From Tyto alba (taxonomy: Eukaryota > Chordata > Aves > Strigiformes > Tytonidae): a stretch of 64,000 bases of DNA. This document shows positions 12,248 to 22,800 of the stretch, in pieces; position 1 is the stretch's first letter, and each line of letters starts with the position of its first letter. The stretch covers positions 7,399,501 to 7,463,500 of the forward strand of contig NW_024881278.1 in assembly GCF_018691265.1 (NCBI RefSeq), in the 5' to 3' direction. The translations under genes and the position numbers were made by a program. The notes beneath the pieces are model-generated. The model had not been told where the DNA came from. It was given only the letters and a program-made list of their open reading frames with translations, and made no database searches.

Positions 12248-12354
12248 TTTCAGTGAATTACTTTCAAGTGGTCAGTATGATGCTGCAGCGATTTATAGTC
12301 TAAACTCTCCTAGGGGAATTCTCTGTAATGAAGAAGCTCTGAAGTATCTTAAAT
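12248..12354 (+). pseudogene. CLHC1: CLHC1 exon (clathrin-linker-like repeat start)
   Basis: The acceptor is tttcctag and the donor AAAT/gtaaga. It encodes FSELLSSGQYDAAAIYSLNS and PRGILCN, close to human [20 protein letters not shown] and PRRILRN. The frame is intact and it ends in phase 1. Confidence 0.85.
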
Positions 12355-13481
12355 GTAAGAACTTGATAATTTGGTCCATTCTTACAGTATGTTAGTTGAT
12401 GTCAGTCTAGTCATTTCAGTGCTTAGGAATTTGGGATTTATCAAATGAGAATTGTTTGTGTGGGTTTGAAGCTTATGTTTAATATTTCAAACTGAAGATA
12501 AGAAAAGCTGTAAGGCTTTTATTTTTTTTCTACTTTGTTGTATATTAAGGATATGCCCTCAGAGGTAGGAGGGGAGGTAGGTAACTCACCACCACTGCTT
12601 TCCTTGCTGTTGGTGAGGTGCTGGGTTCAGCAGTGATCTTAAGGTCCCGTGTAAAGCTGTTCCTAATGCCATGCTGAAACTCTTTTTCAGCTGATAAACT
12701 ATATGTAATAGACGAGAGCAAAGGTCTAGCTGCTAGTTTGAAAATCCAGTCCTTACTGTTATCTGTGTTAATTACTGAAGCTCAGTCTTTTGAGATATAA
12801 AGCATTCTTTTAGTTAGATTCATTAAAATTAATTTCTGAAATCTAGGGTGTATAAAAAACGATGATTTTCAGTATCCCAGAGAAATGCAAAATAGTCTTT
12901 ATAATTTTGTCTTCCTCTCAATGTTTTTGTTTGCATTTGGAAACAGCAAATTCAGTGATACTGATGATGTCAGAGACTGAAGCAGTCAAGTATTTTGTTC
13001 TTCCTTTGGAAGGAGCCATAGGGGCGTTGCTGAACTTTACAAGATCAATGTTGAGTTTTTTCTCTGCATATTTTATTGTCTTTTGTTCAAGTTTTAAAGG
13101 CAATAACTGAGAGAAAAACTGCGATAAGCTAGTCCTAAGGATCTGAATTACAAAATGTATAGTCTTCTCAGCAGATGTTATACTTTCTGCACTCTCAATT
13201 GAAAACCTGTATGTTTTAAAGACCCCACAAGCCCTCCAAGTTTTATCCATTGCTTGTCAATGGTAAAATACTGCCATGAATCCTCTGCCTTCAGTTTTGA
13301 GCAATCTTCCTTTGGAGTAAGTAACAAAGCATCTGATATGACTCAACCTCACAAAACATTTAGAATTTTATCAGAGGCATTCGGTGGGTATCAGCAAATA
13401 AAGTCTAAAAGTTGAGCAGTCTTAAACATGGAAAGATACTTTTCTGGGTGCGCAGCCAATGACTCACTTTAATCCCTTTGG

Positions 13482-13656
13482 CTGTTAGCTGCCTTAAAGG
13501 AAGAAATATCCCTTTGCTGAAGTATTGTAATACTCTGATAAACTCAAGTGCTGCAGCTGGACACGTTCCAAATTCAACTGTAACTCTGGAAGCATTCAAA
13601 TGTGCGTTGTCTGAAAAGCAATTAAATTTAGTAACACATTGGGTTGAACAGCAAAG
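13482..13656 (+). pseudogene. CLHC1: CLHC1 exon with lost acceptor (GG for AG)
   Basis: Continuing phase 1 from 12354 gives K-S-V-S-C-L-K-G-R, gapless with human K-A-V-G-K-I-R-G-K. This places the exon start at 13482. The preceding two bases are GG (13480-13481) after a normal pyrimidine tract. The rest (NSTVTLEAFKCALSEKQLNL, VTHWVEQQR) is well conserved, and the donor AAAG/gtaaat gives the phase needed by the next exon. Using the next AG (13487-13488) shifts the frame and meets TGA at 13518-13520. Confidence 0.8.
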
Positions 13657-13782
13657 GTAAATGGCTCTTCTGCACGGAGATTCACGGAGGGGTGTGCCGT
13701 CCCCTGTTACTTTCCAAGTCATGAACTTTGCCTTTTCTTCAGAGTAAATCCTTTCAAACAAAAAACGACAACAAATACAGTA

Positions 13783-13809
13783 ATGTTTTTTTTTATTATT
13801 ATTATTTTA
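13783..13809 (+). repeat. T-run and (ATT)n low-complexity stretch
   Basis: A run of T followed by ATTATTATT units lies in the CLHC1 intron between 13656 and 16390. Confidence 0.85.
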
Positions 13810-15755
13810 TTAAATCCTAAAGTCAATACAAGTGTAGACCAAATGCAGTATCAACAGCTCCTTCTGGAGGATGCATTTTGTTTTGGTTTCTGTCAGCCTT
13901 TCTTGCAGCTTTGTAGACTTCAGTTTTGTTTGAAATTCTTTTCTCTTACACTGTACTTAAAAAATATATGGATATAATATTTTCAGAGCCTTCTGTGGAT
14001 TAAAAAAAAAAATAATTACTAGGATATTTATTTATTTCATTTTGTTGTTGATGTCAGTACCAGATCCACAGTTTCAAACACAATTACACTAAAAACATGT
14101 TTAAACAGTAGACCCTATACTTGTAGTTGACCTCTCTTTTTCCATTTATGGGGATAGGATACAATCATATTTGAATTTCTAGAAATGCATCTGTTTCTGC
14201 ATTTCTGATTTGGATAAGACATTAAGCTGTCAGAGATACTTTTTCCTAATCCGATGTAGATTTGTTTGAAATGGTAAAAAGCCTACTAGAACAGTCTGGT
14301 ATTAAATCAACTATAATGGTTGCATCTCTGCTAAAACATTCCTGTGAAGAGCAACAGCATTATTGAACGCTAGCCCATATTTTAGTTTCGAGTTGAGATT
14401 CTAAACCACCTTGTCTCAGTATCAAAATACCACTACTTTGTTTCAGTCCTAACCCATAATCTATCCTATTAATGCAAAAAACCCTTTACGGCCTGACCTA
14501 GCTAGTTACGTCATCGCGCTGAAACTGTGTTTCTCAAGCCATGCTTTATGGCCACCTTGGAAATCATAAAATATTACTAAATGCAATGTTAGTTAGCAGA
14601 TGACAGCTTAGTTGCTTCAGGGTGGAAGAGTGAAAAATAACTGTAGTTTCTAGTTTCAAGTATTACAGATGTTTACAGTAGTCAGGGATCTGCAAATTGC
14701 TTTTAATCAGTTGCTGAAGAAGCCTGCTGAAAAATACTCTGTTACTTAAACATAATGATGCCTTGTTTGTGTGGGTAAATGGGAGATTTACCTCCTGTTC
14801 CAAAACTAAAAAGTTCTGTACTGACAACAGGCTTTTGCAAATAGTAAAAAGAAATAACTGAATCCTAAACCATTTAGATGGTGGGCAAACCTGGTAGCAA
14901 CATGTGTAGCAGGCAAGTTATATAACACTTGACAGTTTAAATCCCTGTAATCACCATGCTATTTTGCTGCACTATTATTATACAATAATTGCCACGGTAT
15001 TGTGCCACTCTAGGTGTGGCAAAATTTTATCTATTTCCCATTCCTGTGTTCTTAGGTAGAATTTCTTAGGAAAGTGTTAAAGCCAGCTGAGCTACTCCTG
15101 AGGATCATACTATAAAATGGCTTTTGTTAATATGACAAAATTTCCTTCAGTCTTTCTTTGAATCTTCTTTGTACTTTGGAGAAAATGTGAATTGAATAGC
15201 AAGCTAAATGGCTCTGGGTGTTGCCATTTTCTAGTTTTCTAATACTCCCTGGAAATCTGACTAGGCTTCAAAAACTCACTTTTTTTGGTTGTGTTCCTCT
15301 GAGTTTATTGTGAGACTAACAACAAAAATTACAAATACTGCTGGTACTGAATAGACCAACTTCTACAGGCCGTGCTGTGGAACAGGCAGCAATGGTTGCT
15401 CTCCTCCATCACAGCTTGGGAGCAGCACAAGCATTTCCTTTTTCCCTGAAACAAGCCTTGAATCTCCCATGTGCAGGAATGCTGTAAGGCTGCAGTTTTT
15501 CCTCCCAACTGCCAGGGATTGGAATTGTGGTAATCCCTGGAAGAAATGTCCCATCGCTTCCTATTGCTTTCAGTGCTCTTAGAGCCCTCAGCTGCAGTTG
15601 GGAGATTAAAGAAGGAAGAGGCTACTTACTCAAATATAGAGAATTAAGGCTGCAAGAGGGGCAGAAGAGCTGAAAGGGGTACAGTTTAATACTTGCACAG
15701 GCAGAAATATGCCCATCTACATAATCTACATGTTGTAGCTTGTTTTGAAATATTC

Positions 15756-15760
15756 CAAAG
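15756..15760 (+). repeat. Left target-site duplication CAAAG
   Basis: This five-base sequence is repeated exactly at 16334-16338 on the other side of the LTR. Five-base duplications are usual for ERVL-type integration. Confidence 0.9.
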
Positions 15761-16333
15761 TATCCTGGTTTTGGCTCAGAGAGAGTTAATTTTCTTCCTA
15801 GTAGCTGGTGCAGTGCCGTGTTTTGGATTTAGGATGAGGATAATGTTGATAACACTGATGTTTTAGTTGTTGCTAAGTAGTGTTTATACTAAACCAGGGA
15901 CTTCTCAGCTTCTTATGCTGCCCTGCCAGCCCAGGCTGGGGGGCACAAGAAGCCGGGAGGGGACACAGCCAGGAGAGCTGACCCAAACTGGCCAAAGGGG
16001 TATTACATACCACATGGCATCATGGCCAATATATAAACTAAGGGGAAAGCTGGCCAGGGGCTGCTGCTCAGGAAGCTGCTGCTGCTTGGTGTTGAGCAAT
16101 TGTTTTTCATTTGCATCACTTGTTTTTCTTGGGTTTTATTTATCTCTATTTATGTTATTTTCCTTTTTGTTATGTTATTAATATTTTTACTTCAATTATT
16201 AAACTGTTCTTATCGCAACCCACGAGTTTTCTTACTTCTACCCTTCTAATTCTGTCCCCCATCCCACCTGGGGGGGATGGTTGAGTGAGTGGCTGCATGA
16301 TATTTAGTTGCTGGCTGGGGTTAAACCATGACA
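15761..16333 (+). mobile_element. ERVL-type solo LTR of the kind common in neoavian birds
   Basis: The 573 bp element begins TATCCTGGTTTTGGCTCAG (the usual TG end has become TA) and ends in CATGACA. Exact CAAAG duplications flank it. Inside are a TATA box (TATATAA at 16030-16036), an ATTAAA poly(A) signal (16198-16203) and the conserved tail AACCCACGAGTTTTC. No internal retroviral genes are present, so it is a solo LTR left by recombination. It lies in CLHC1 in the sense direction. The family assignment (TguLTR5-like) is from memory of avian repeats, so the subfamily is uncertain. Confidence 0.85.
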
Positions 16334-16338
16334 CAAAG
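16334..16338 (+). repeat. Right target-site duplication CAAAG
   Basis: It is an exact copy of 15756-15760 and marks the 3' edge of the LTR insertion. Confidence 0.9.
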
Positions 16339-16389
16339 TTACAGAACACATTGTAATACTGGTTTATTTTATGACCTTGTCTTCTTCAG

Positions 16390-16592
16390 GTTAACCTTTT
16401 CTAAGGCAGTAGGAGATATTATTTATGACTACAGGAAAGTAGAACCAATCCACAAGTCAAGATGCCTGGCTTTGGCTCAGGTTGCATATGGTCAGTCTGC
16501 CACACACAAAAAAGTTGCTCTGTGCCAGTGTATACAGGGCCAAACTTCAGGAGCAATGGATTATATTCAGCAGCTTGAGAATTTTTCTTTAC
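16390..16592 (+). pseudogene. CLHC1: CLHC1 exon, frame intact
   Basis: The acceptor is tcttcttcag and the donor TTTAC/gtaaat. It encodes LTFSKAVGDIIYDYRKVE, SRCLALAQVAYGQS and AMDYIQQLENF, aligned with human LTFSEEAGDVICDYGEQD and CLALAQIVYS. Both phases match the neighbours. The exon starts just 51 bases after the target duplication of an inserted LTR. Confidence 0.85.
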
Positions 16593-17385
16593 GTAAATGA
16601 TAAGTCACTTGTATTGCCTTTCATGATTGTTCTGCAAGATATTTATTTCAGGTTTAACTGTGATGTTTTTGACCACACTTGTATAGAAAGCGTTTGAAGT
16701 CAATACAAATATCTGAACTTCTGTCATTGTGTTTACTGAGATGTCAAGAGCTCTGTTAAATGTTGCTATGTATTTTACCATAATATCAATATATGCGTGC
16801 TTTGATGAAATAAGGAATTACTTTTTGTACACCTTTTGTTAGAAAATCTCCACAGCATTTTGGCAAGGAGCTCAGCAGGAGGCTGGGGGCTTCTCATAGC
16901 CTACAGTTCCAAACCCAAGGTTGATTTGGCTCTCTCTGGTGGATCATGAGTTTGTTAATCCAATTATGAAAGGAAAGAAAGGGTGCTCTGTGTTCTTTCT
17001 TAGGTTCCTTTCTACTTAGCTGCCTTCTGGCAGCGTCCTTTTTTCTTCTATATGTATTCTTGTTTAGACTGTTGCTCAGTTAACTTAGAATTTTTCATTC
17101 TTATTTTATTTCCTGGCCATATTTCATATAATTTTAAGGAGGATTTTCAGGTTATCATATCTTCTAGGGTTTGTTGATTTTCTCATTCTATGAGATTTCT
17201 AAAATAATTACAGGGGAAAACATTTTTTTTTTTTTTTCCAAGTAAAAGGTTAGATTTTAATGTCACCACTAGCTTTTCCACACTGTTCAGGGGAAGCAGT
17301 CAAGACCATTGTGGGGTTTTATGGTGAGGAAAGGAAGAGCTAACCATATGCAAATACATAATGATCTTGGTATTTGGTTTTTCAG

Positions 17386-17559
17386 ATGATTACTTCTTTC
17401 TCTTGGAAAACGGATCTAGCACTGCATTAATTTGCTGTCTCAGTCAACAATGGATTAGAAAACCACCATTTTCATCTGTGGGGGCTGCAATCCTCTCTTT
17501 TATTTCAGCCAATCACAAAAAGCATGGGTTTGAGCTATTAGAGGAAATGAGCAAGAAAA
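17386..17559 (+). pseudogene. CLHC1: CLHC1 exon, frame intact
   Basis: The acceptor is gtttttcag and the donor AAGAAAA/gtaagc. It encodes DDYFFLLENGSSTALICCLS and HKKHGFELLEEM, aligned with human [20 protein letters not shown] and MKKVGIKLLQEI. The frame is open throughout. Confidence 0.85.
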
Positions 17560-18535
17560 GTAAGCACAGCAAAATTTTAGTAACAAACTTTCAAGCTTGG
17601 AACTTTAATTCAACTTCCATTTCAGCCTGTAAATTACTTTGGATTCAGTGCTCTCTAGTTTATAATGTGACCTTGAATAAAAGCTTTTCCTTCACAGTGA
17701 GTTGAGCTGTGCATTCTCGTGTCTTCCAGAGATCCCACAGGGATGAGGGTCACTGTGTCAGACTTGAGGGCCCCTCCTGCTTGCACTCATACACAGGTTC
17801 AGTCTGTGCCATTGCACAGAGCACCCCTTGGAGCAGCCCTGCCACTGAAATAACTGGGAAATAACTGTTAGTAATAAGCAGGCTTCTACCAGAGCCTCTA
17901 TAGGCTGGCTCTTGGACAGCTTGAAACATCAGTGCTTCCTGCTTAGGACACAAAAAAATTAAACAAAATCCTATTTTGTTGTAAGGCCTGCAAGTTTTCA
18001 GAGGCGCTTTTTTTGACACTGCCGGGTAGCATGAACTGAAGCCGAGGGTGGCAGTTGCAACAAAGCACATGGGCAGCAAATGCCAGGTCCTGAAATTACT
18101 TTGCCGGCAAACTAATACTTATATTCTTGGACTAAGCTAAAGGAAGTGCTTAAATTTAAAGATAATATTTCTGAAAATTAGTTTTTCTGCATCCATGGAC
18201 GGTTATTTGCATCTATTGTGCTTACTGTGTTTTGTTCCAATAAACTGCCAGTGCCTGCAACTCTCCTGTCATTCTATTGCTCTTCAGGGTTTCAGAAGTG
18301 ATTTTCAGTGCAATTGGGGATTTTGGCCTTTCAGCATTTTCAATTAAAATAAACACTGCTTTTCTTATGGATCTTTAATTTCATCAGCTTTTATTTTTTT
18401 AAAAAAACTCAGTTTTAGGATTTATAATCCATCTGGAAAAACAGTGAATGATTTGTGCAGTATGCTTAATATGAATAGTACAAAGTTGACTAGGACAAAT
18501 GCAGGATCTGTAAATGCGGTTGGTTTTTTTCTTAG

Positions 18536-18747
18536 ATGCATTGGAACAGGTTATTCTGAATTATACTGTCTGTACTTTGGAAGACTGGAGTAAGATAGCA
18601 TTTCCTTGTGCAGATAATAAGCATGAAAAGTTATCTCAGAAAGTCGTGTCGATTCTCACCTCACAGGATGGAGTGTGTGAAAATTCACCGCTTGAAGATG
18701 AGGAAGATGCAAGGATAATGGAACATATTTTCTGGTATTTTTTCTGA
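18536..18747 (+). pseudogene. CLHC1: CLHC1 last exon with slightly extended C-terminus
   Basis: The acceptor is tttcttag. It encodes CTLEDWSKIAFPCADN, KLSQKVVSILTSQ and a final EDARIMEHIFW, aligned with human CSIEKWQEVANICSQN and EDDAVNLMEHVFW. The human protein stops after the final Trp. Here three codons (YFF) follow before TGA at 18745-18747. Confidence 0.85.
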
Positions 18748-18973
18748 GTAACAACAGAGGGAGCTCTTACAGCAGTCAAGGGAAGAATCCTTTTAGCTCT
18801 TTGTATGAACCGCGGTAAACACTAAGCATGCAGAAACAGTGCCGGGAGTTATTTTACCATCAAGTATCAGTTGTTTGTCCCTTTTAATATGTCCGTGAGA
18901 GACTGTGTGCATGTTTGTATTTTGTTTAATCGAAAATGCATTCTCAGCGTAGAAGAAAGTTGGCATATTGTGC

Positions 18974-19002
18974 TCTGGAATGGTATGGTATGGTAATGGT
19001 AT
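18974..19002 (+). repeat. Short (ATGGT)n satellite
   Basis: Imperfect ATGGT/ATGGTA units lie just after the CLHC1 stop codon. Confidence 0.7.
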
Positions 19003-19837
19003 GCATATACTCACCACCCTGTTCTCAGCTTCAGTGTGTCATGGCTGTCCTTTACTGCAGGAGGAAGATACTGCATAGGGTTTAGAATCAGCGTGGGTAA
19101 GGGAAACTGCTCTGGTTGCATCGTTCTGAGGAAGCTGGACAAAGGGACAGCAGCGTAGACATAACCTTGGTCTTTTTTTTCTTTTCCCCTGAGACAGCCA
19201 TCACTGGATTATCAAGATAATCTAACCAATCCTGTCAAAATACAACAAATGTCTCTGTAGAACAAATGTCGGCTTCAGTTACATGTATCCTCCTTGGGTT
19301 GCTGTGGGAATTGTGTGTTTTGTGGACTGTATTACATGGTATGGGAACTTAGCTTAGACTGAGGAGATGGGTAATTCAGTTTTAGGGGAAGGAATATGTC
19401 CAACTGCAGTCTTGCGCCAGCAGATTCACTGGGTGCATGTTGGCAGAGCCTCTTTTTAGCTCTCGGCCCACAGCCAGTATGAACGGGAAGAATACTGAAC
19501 ATCATTTGCTGTTGTCACTGTGCTACATGTTCCCAAATAAGAGATATCTCTATAATTAAGCTAGCTGTAACTACTGCTGTTTTGTTTCAGTTTTAATATG
19601 TTTTGGCACTTTTTAAAAGGTGCTGGGCCATATTTATTATACAGCTAAATCTGCAGAGGTAGGGTTCATAAGAGAACTTCATTTAAAAGAGAATAATTCC
19701 AAGTCTACAGACATTGTAAGCATTGTGTGGATGAGGAACAGGGAAAGGTATGCAAATTCATTTTTCAACATGTAGAATAATATGTCCTGTAAATATAACC
19801 CTTAAGTTAAATATATACATGTAGAGATATTTTCTCA

Positions 19838-19843
19838 AATAAA
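19838..19843 (+). terminator. Possible CLHC1 poly(A) signal AATAAA
   Basis: This is an AATAAA hexamer about 1.1 kb downstream of the CLHC1 stop codon that I noticed as a candidate. It may not be the one used. Confidence 0.3.
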
Positions 19844-22800
19844 TTAGTGTTAAATATTTTTTCTAGTAATGCCTGCTACTTACTAGTGTCTTTCCGAATG
19901 CTTGTGAATTATTGCTGTTGTGAAGAGCTTGTAATTGATGCAGTCCTTATTAGGGATACAGTCTTTGCAATGAGCATTAGAAATTCTACCTCGAGAGTGG
20001 TTCAAACCTGTCAAAGACTGGCCAGTTTAATGACACTTGAAGTGTGTTCAACGCTGTAGAAAAAGGTAAATTCTGTAACCCTGGGAAGTTTGGCCTCGCC
20101 ATGTTGCTTTTGTAATTGTCTTAGCTGATCACATCTTTTCCTAGGTGAGATTTTTTTTAATCTGATAAAGCATTTTCTGTACTCTATCTGCTATGCTGAG
20201 AAGGAATTTCTAGCATTTTTAAAAGTCAAAGGGCAGTTGATATGATCCTATTTGCAGGAGAGGGGGGAGAAAGAGGTAATACTGTCAAAAGAATGTGAGA
20301 ACCGAGATTTAAAATATTTATTAAAGCCTCAGTTTAAAGAACATATTCAGGAATAGATTACTTAGGTGATATCTACTTTACATATTGTTGCAGCTGAATT
20401 CTGACTAATGTTCGAGTACATTTCCCCAGAGTTACTCAGGGTGAGCTACAAATTAAGGATGTCATTTTCTCTTTCAGTGCTTCTTGCTATTCATGTTATT
20501 GAAATTAAGGTGATCCTGCCATCACAAACATATATGCTGATGCAGATACTCCAGGAGCAGTCAGGTGACAAGGTCAGTGCTGGCGGCTTCTGTGGGATTT
20601 CTGGACACAGCACATCTACAGAATGGAGCCCTGAGCAAATGCTTATGATTGGGAAAAAGTATTGCACACTGTTTACAAATACAGGCTGGTATACTTTGGC
20701 GACTGCTTGGTTACATAAGAAATGCATAGAGCATGAAATGTTTATTTTCCAAACTGAGATTGTTTTAGCTGTCCAGGATGTTATTTCTATAGCAGAACTA
20801 GAGCATTCATTACTGACACCTGATTTTTTCCTTAACTCAGCTTGATACCACCTGAGTGACTGCAGGCTTTTGTACCTTTTGATTATGAAATGCAGAGCAG
20901 TTGAATTCCACATGAGAGCTTTTTCCGGAGTCTGGTATCATCACACATGATGAATGCAGAGATCAATAGCCATTTCTCTTCCCACTTGTAGAATTTAATT
21001 TAGTTATGAAGTTGTAGAATTTTACTTGTGACCAACTTGCATTATGAAGCTCAAGCCTGAAGTATAATTAAATACCAGGCATAAGCAAGGGATCAGAAAG
21101 AATGGCCAAATATATCTTGTATGACAGGAAAGGAGAGCAGGTGTAAACTCAGAAGTTGTAATACACCTTCATGGCAAAAAAAAATGGACAGTCCTTGCTA
21201 GATTAAAATTGATTTGTTATTATACATTGCTATGCCTACTGAAACTTCAGGTTCAATTTTCTCATTTCATTTTATGCTGGTGGATGTATATTAATTTTAA
21301 TGGTGCTATTTCTTAGTTATGTAATCAGTGACAAAAGACCACTATCTGATTAGTTGTAACACTGATTATGAGATAAGATGGAGTGTTTGACCTCAAATAC
21401 ACTGTATATATTATAACTCGATTTACAGTGTAACATACATTGAATTTTGACCAGAAGGATGAAAACAATTAATAAAAAGATCACCAACATTCTTACTACA
21501 CAAAAGCTGACATCATACAAGAAGGCAGTGCAGATGTAACTGCAATGTTCCCCAGACTGATTTCATGGTTCTTGTTTAATGTTTGCAGCAGCTGAAAACT
21601 GAAAGTGTTTTAAATCAAAGACGACAGTGATGGGCTAAACCATAAAGTTTTATTCTTTTTCTTTATAGCCATTTTCACTGTGCTGAAGTGATTTCTGGAA
21701 GGGATACAGGATCAGACGGAAGGCCTGAGGTATGTGCTCCTTCAGTTGGCCTATTTACTTGCTAGCGCCTTTGTATTAAGCATTCTCTGGAAGTTTTAGA
21801 AATCATGCTACATAAGAAAAACAGAGCAAGTGCAGTGTCAAATGTATACTCTCTAGAGCAAACACAACTGTTAGTGGGGAGGACTGGACTGGTGTTGCCT
21901 TATTATCCTTCAGACCCACCTTGGTGCCTCCAAATCCAGGAGTTGGTTGCTAATCATCTGTTGGGATTTAAAGTGATTTAGAACTATGTGTTTTATTCAG
22001 CAACCTCAAGAATTGTCAGTCACTTTATTATGAAAAAAATATAAACAATCTTAAAAGTTGTATTTAGCAAGGTGACAATATACTTTTTACCCAAAGCATC
22101 CTTAAAAGCCAAGTAGTATTTTAGTAATATTCAAACACACAAAGTTACATATAAATAAGAGATGGAATTTCAAAAAACTAGACATCTGTAAATGCCCAAG
22201 CAAGTTTAGAAGTCCATTCCTTACAAAACTTTGTCCCCAGCTTCAGATGTTATTTTGAAGAAGAGTTATCCAGTTTCACAGATGGAAAAGTAGGAGACCT
22301 GTCTTGTCACCTCGCTGGCAAAGAAAGATTCTGAAACATTTTGGATACTGGCAGTACTCACATTTATTTTTTTTCTCTTATTTATTACTCAAACTCATAA
22401 TTTATTGTTTTCCCAGTGTTTGATAGACTTTGACTTGGATAAAACAGTCTGGTCAAAATATAATAAAGTGGTTGGGAGTTTTAAAAGTATCTCAAGAATG
22501 AATGAAATGTACAGGTACACAATATCATGGTCCTCTGCAATTTACTATTGCCAAGCTCTGACTAGCTCTACTTGCCTGGTGTGCTGCACTCACCACCTTC
22601 AAATGCAAACTTCATAAAGGTCAGCCACAGATCTACGCTTTGATTTAATTTAGAATTTAGGCTCTTAGAAGTTAGGGGCTGAATGGGAGATTAAAGATAC
22701 CAGAATGAGAGGAAATGTGAGTTTGGTTATGTAGCCTAGTGCCCAGGACACTTACCGGAAGGAGGAAATCGTAACCTGTGCTTCCTGCTTCATGGAATTC

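Larger units (their letters stand above)
13657..15760 (+). other. CLHC1 intron before the LTR; nothing else recognised
   Basis: This is AT-rich intronic sequence with the short ATT repeat at its start. No exon, RNA gene or named repeat was recognised in the remainder. Confidence 0.6.
9517..18747 (+). pseudogene. CLHC1: CLHC1 (clathrin heavy chain linker domain containing 1), apparently inactivated
   Basis: CLHC1 is a poorly characterised protein of ~586 residues in human, with a helical N-terminus and clathrin-linker-like repeats in the C-terminal half. Recognisable pieces are 9517-9717 (start region), ~9980-10009, 10413-10620, 11308-11359, 12248-12354, 13482-13656, 16390-16592, 17386-17559 and 18536-18747. 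Lesions are an in-frame TGA at 9535-9537, two frame changes within 10413-10620, and GG in place of the acceptor AG at 13480-13481. Human residues ~90-185 and ~245-285 have no recognisable exon. The four 3' exons have intact frames, and the three junctions between them have GT/AG sites and matching phases. The CpG-island promoter shared with RPS27A remains. Identity is strong. Inactivation is an inference from sequence and would fail if these lesions are assembly errors. Confidence 0.8.

Noticed and set aside
12862..13110. Open frame in the CLHC1 intron considered as a missing exon to repair the phase between 12354 and 13489
   Set aside because: No similarity to CLHC1, and human protein is continuous across this junction. 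A mutated acceptor at 13480 explains the phase without an extra exon.
19847..20059. Possible extra CLHC1 3' exon (70 codons, Cys-rich)
   Set aside because: It does not resemble the CLHC1 C-terminus, which already ends in the exon at 18536 with the family's final HIFW motif.
20408..20845. 145-codon open frame downstream of CLHC1
   Set aside because: No recognisable domain, no splice context, average AT-rich composition. An overlapping frame of similar length lies on the other strand.
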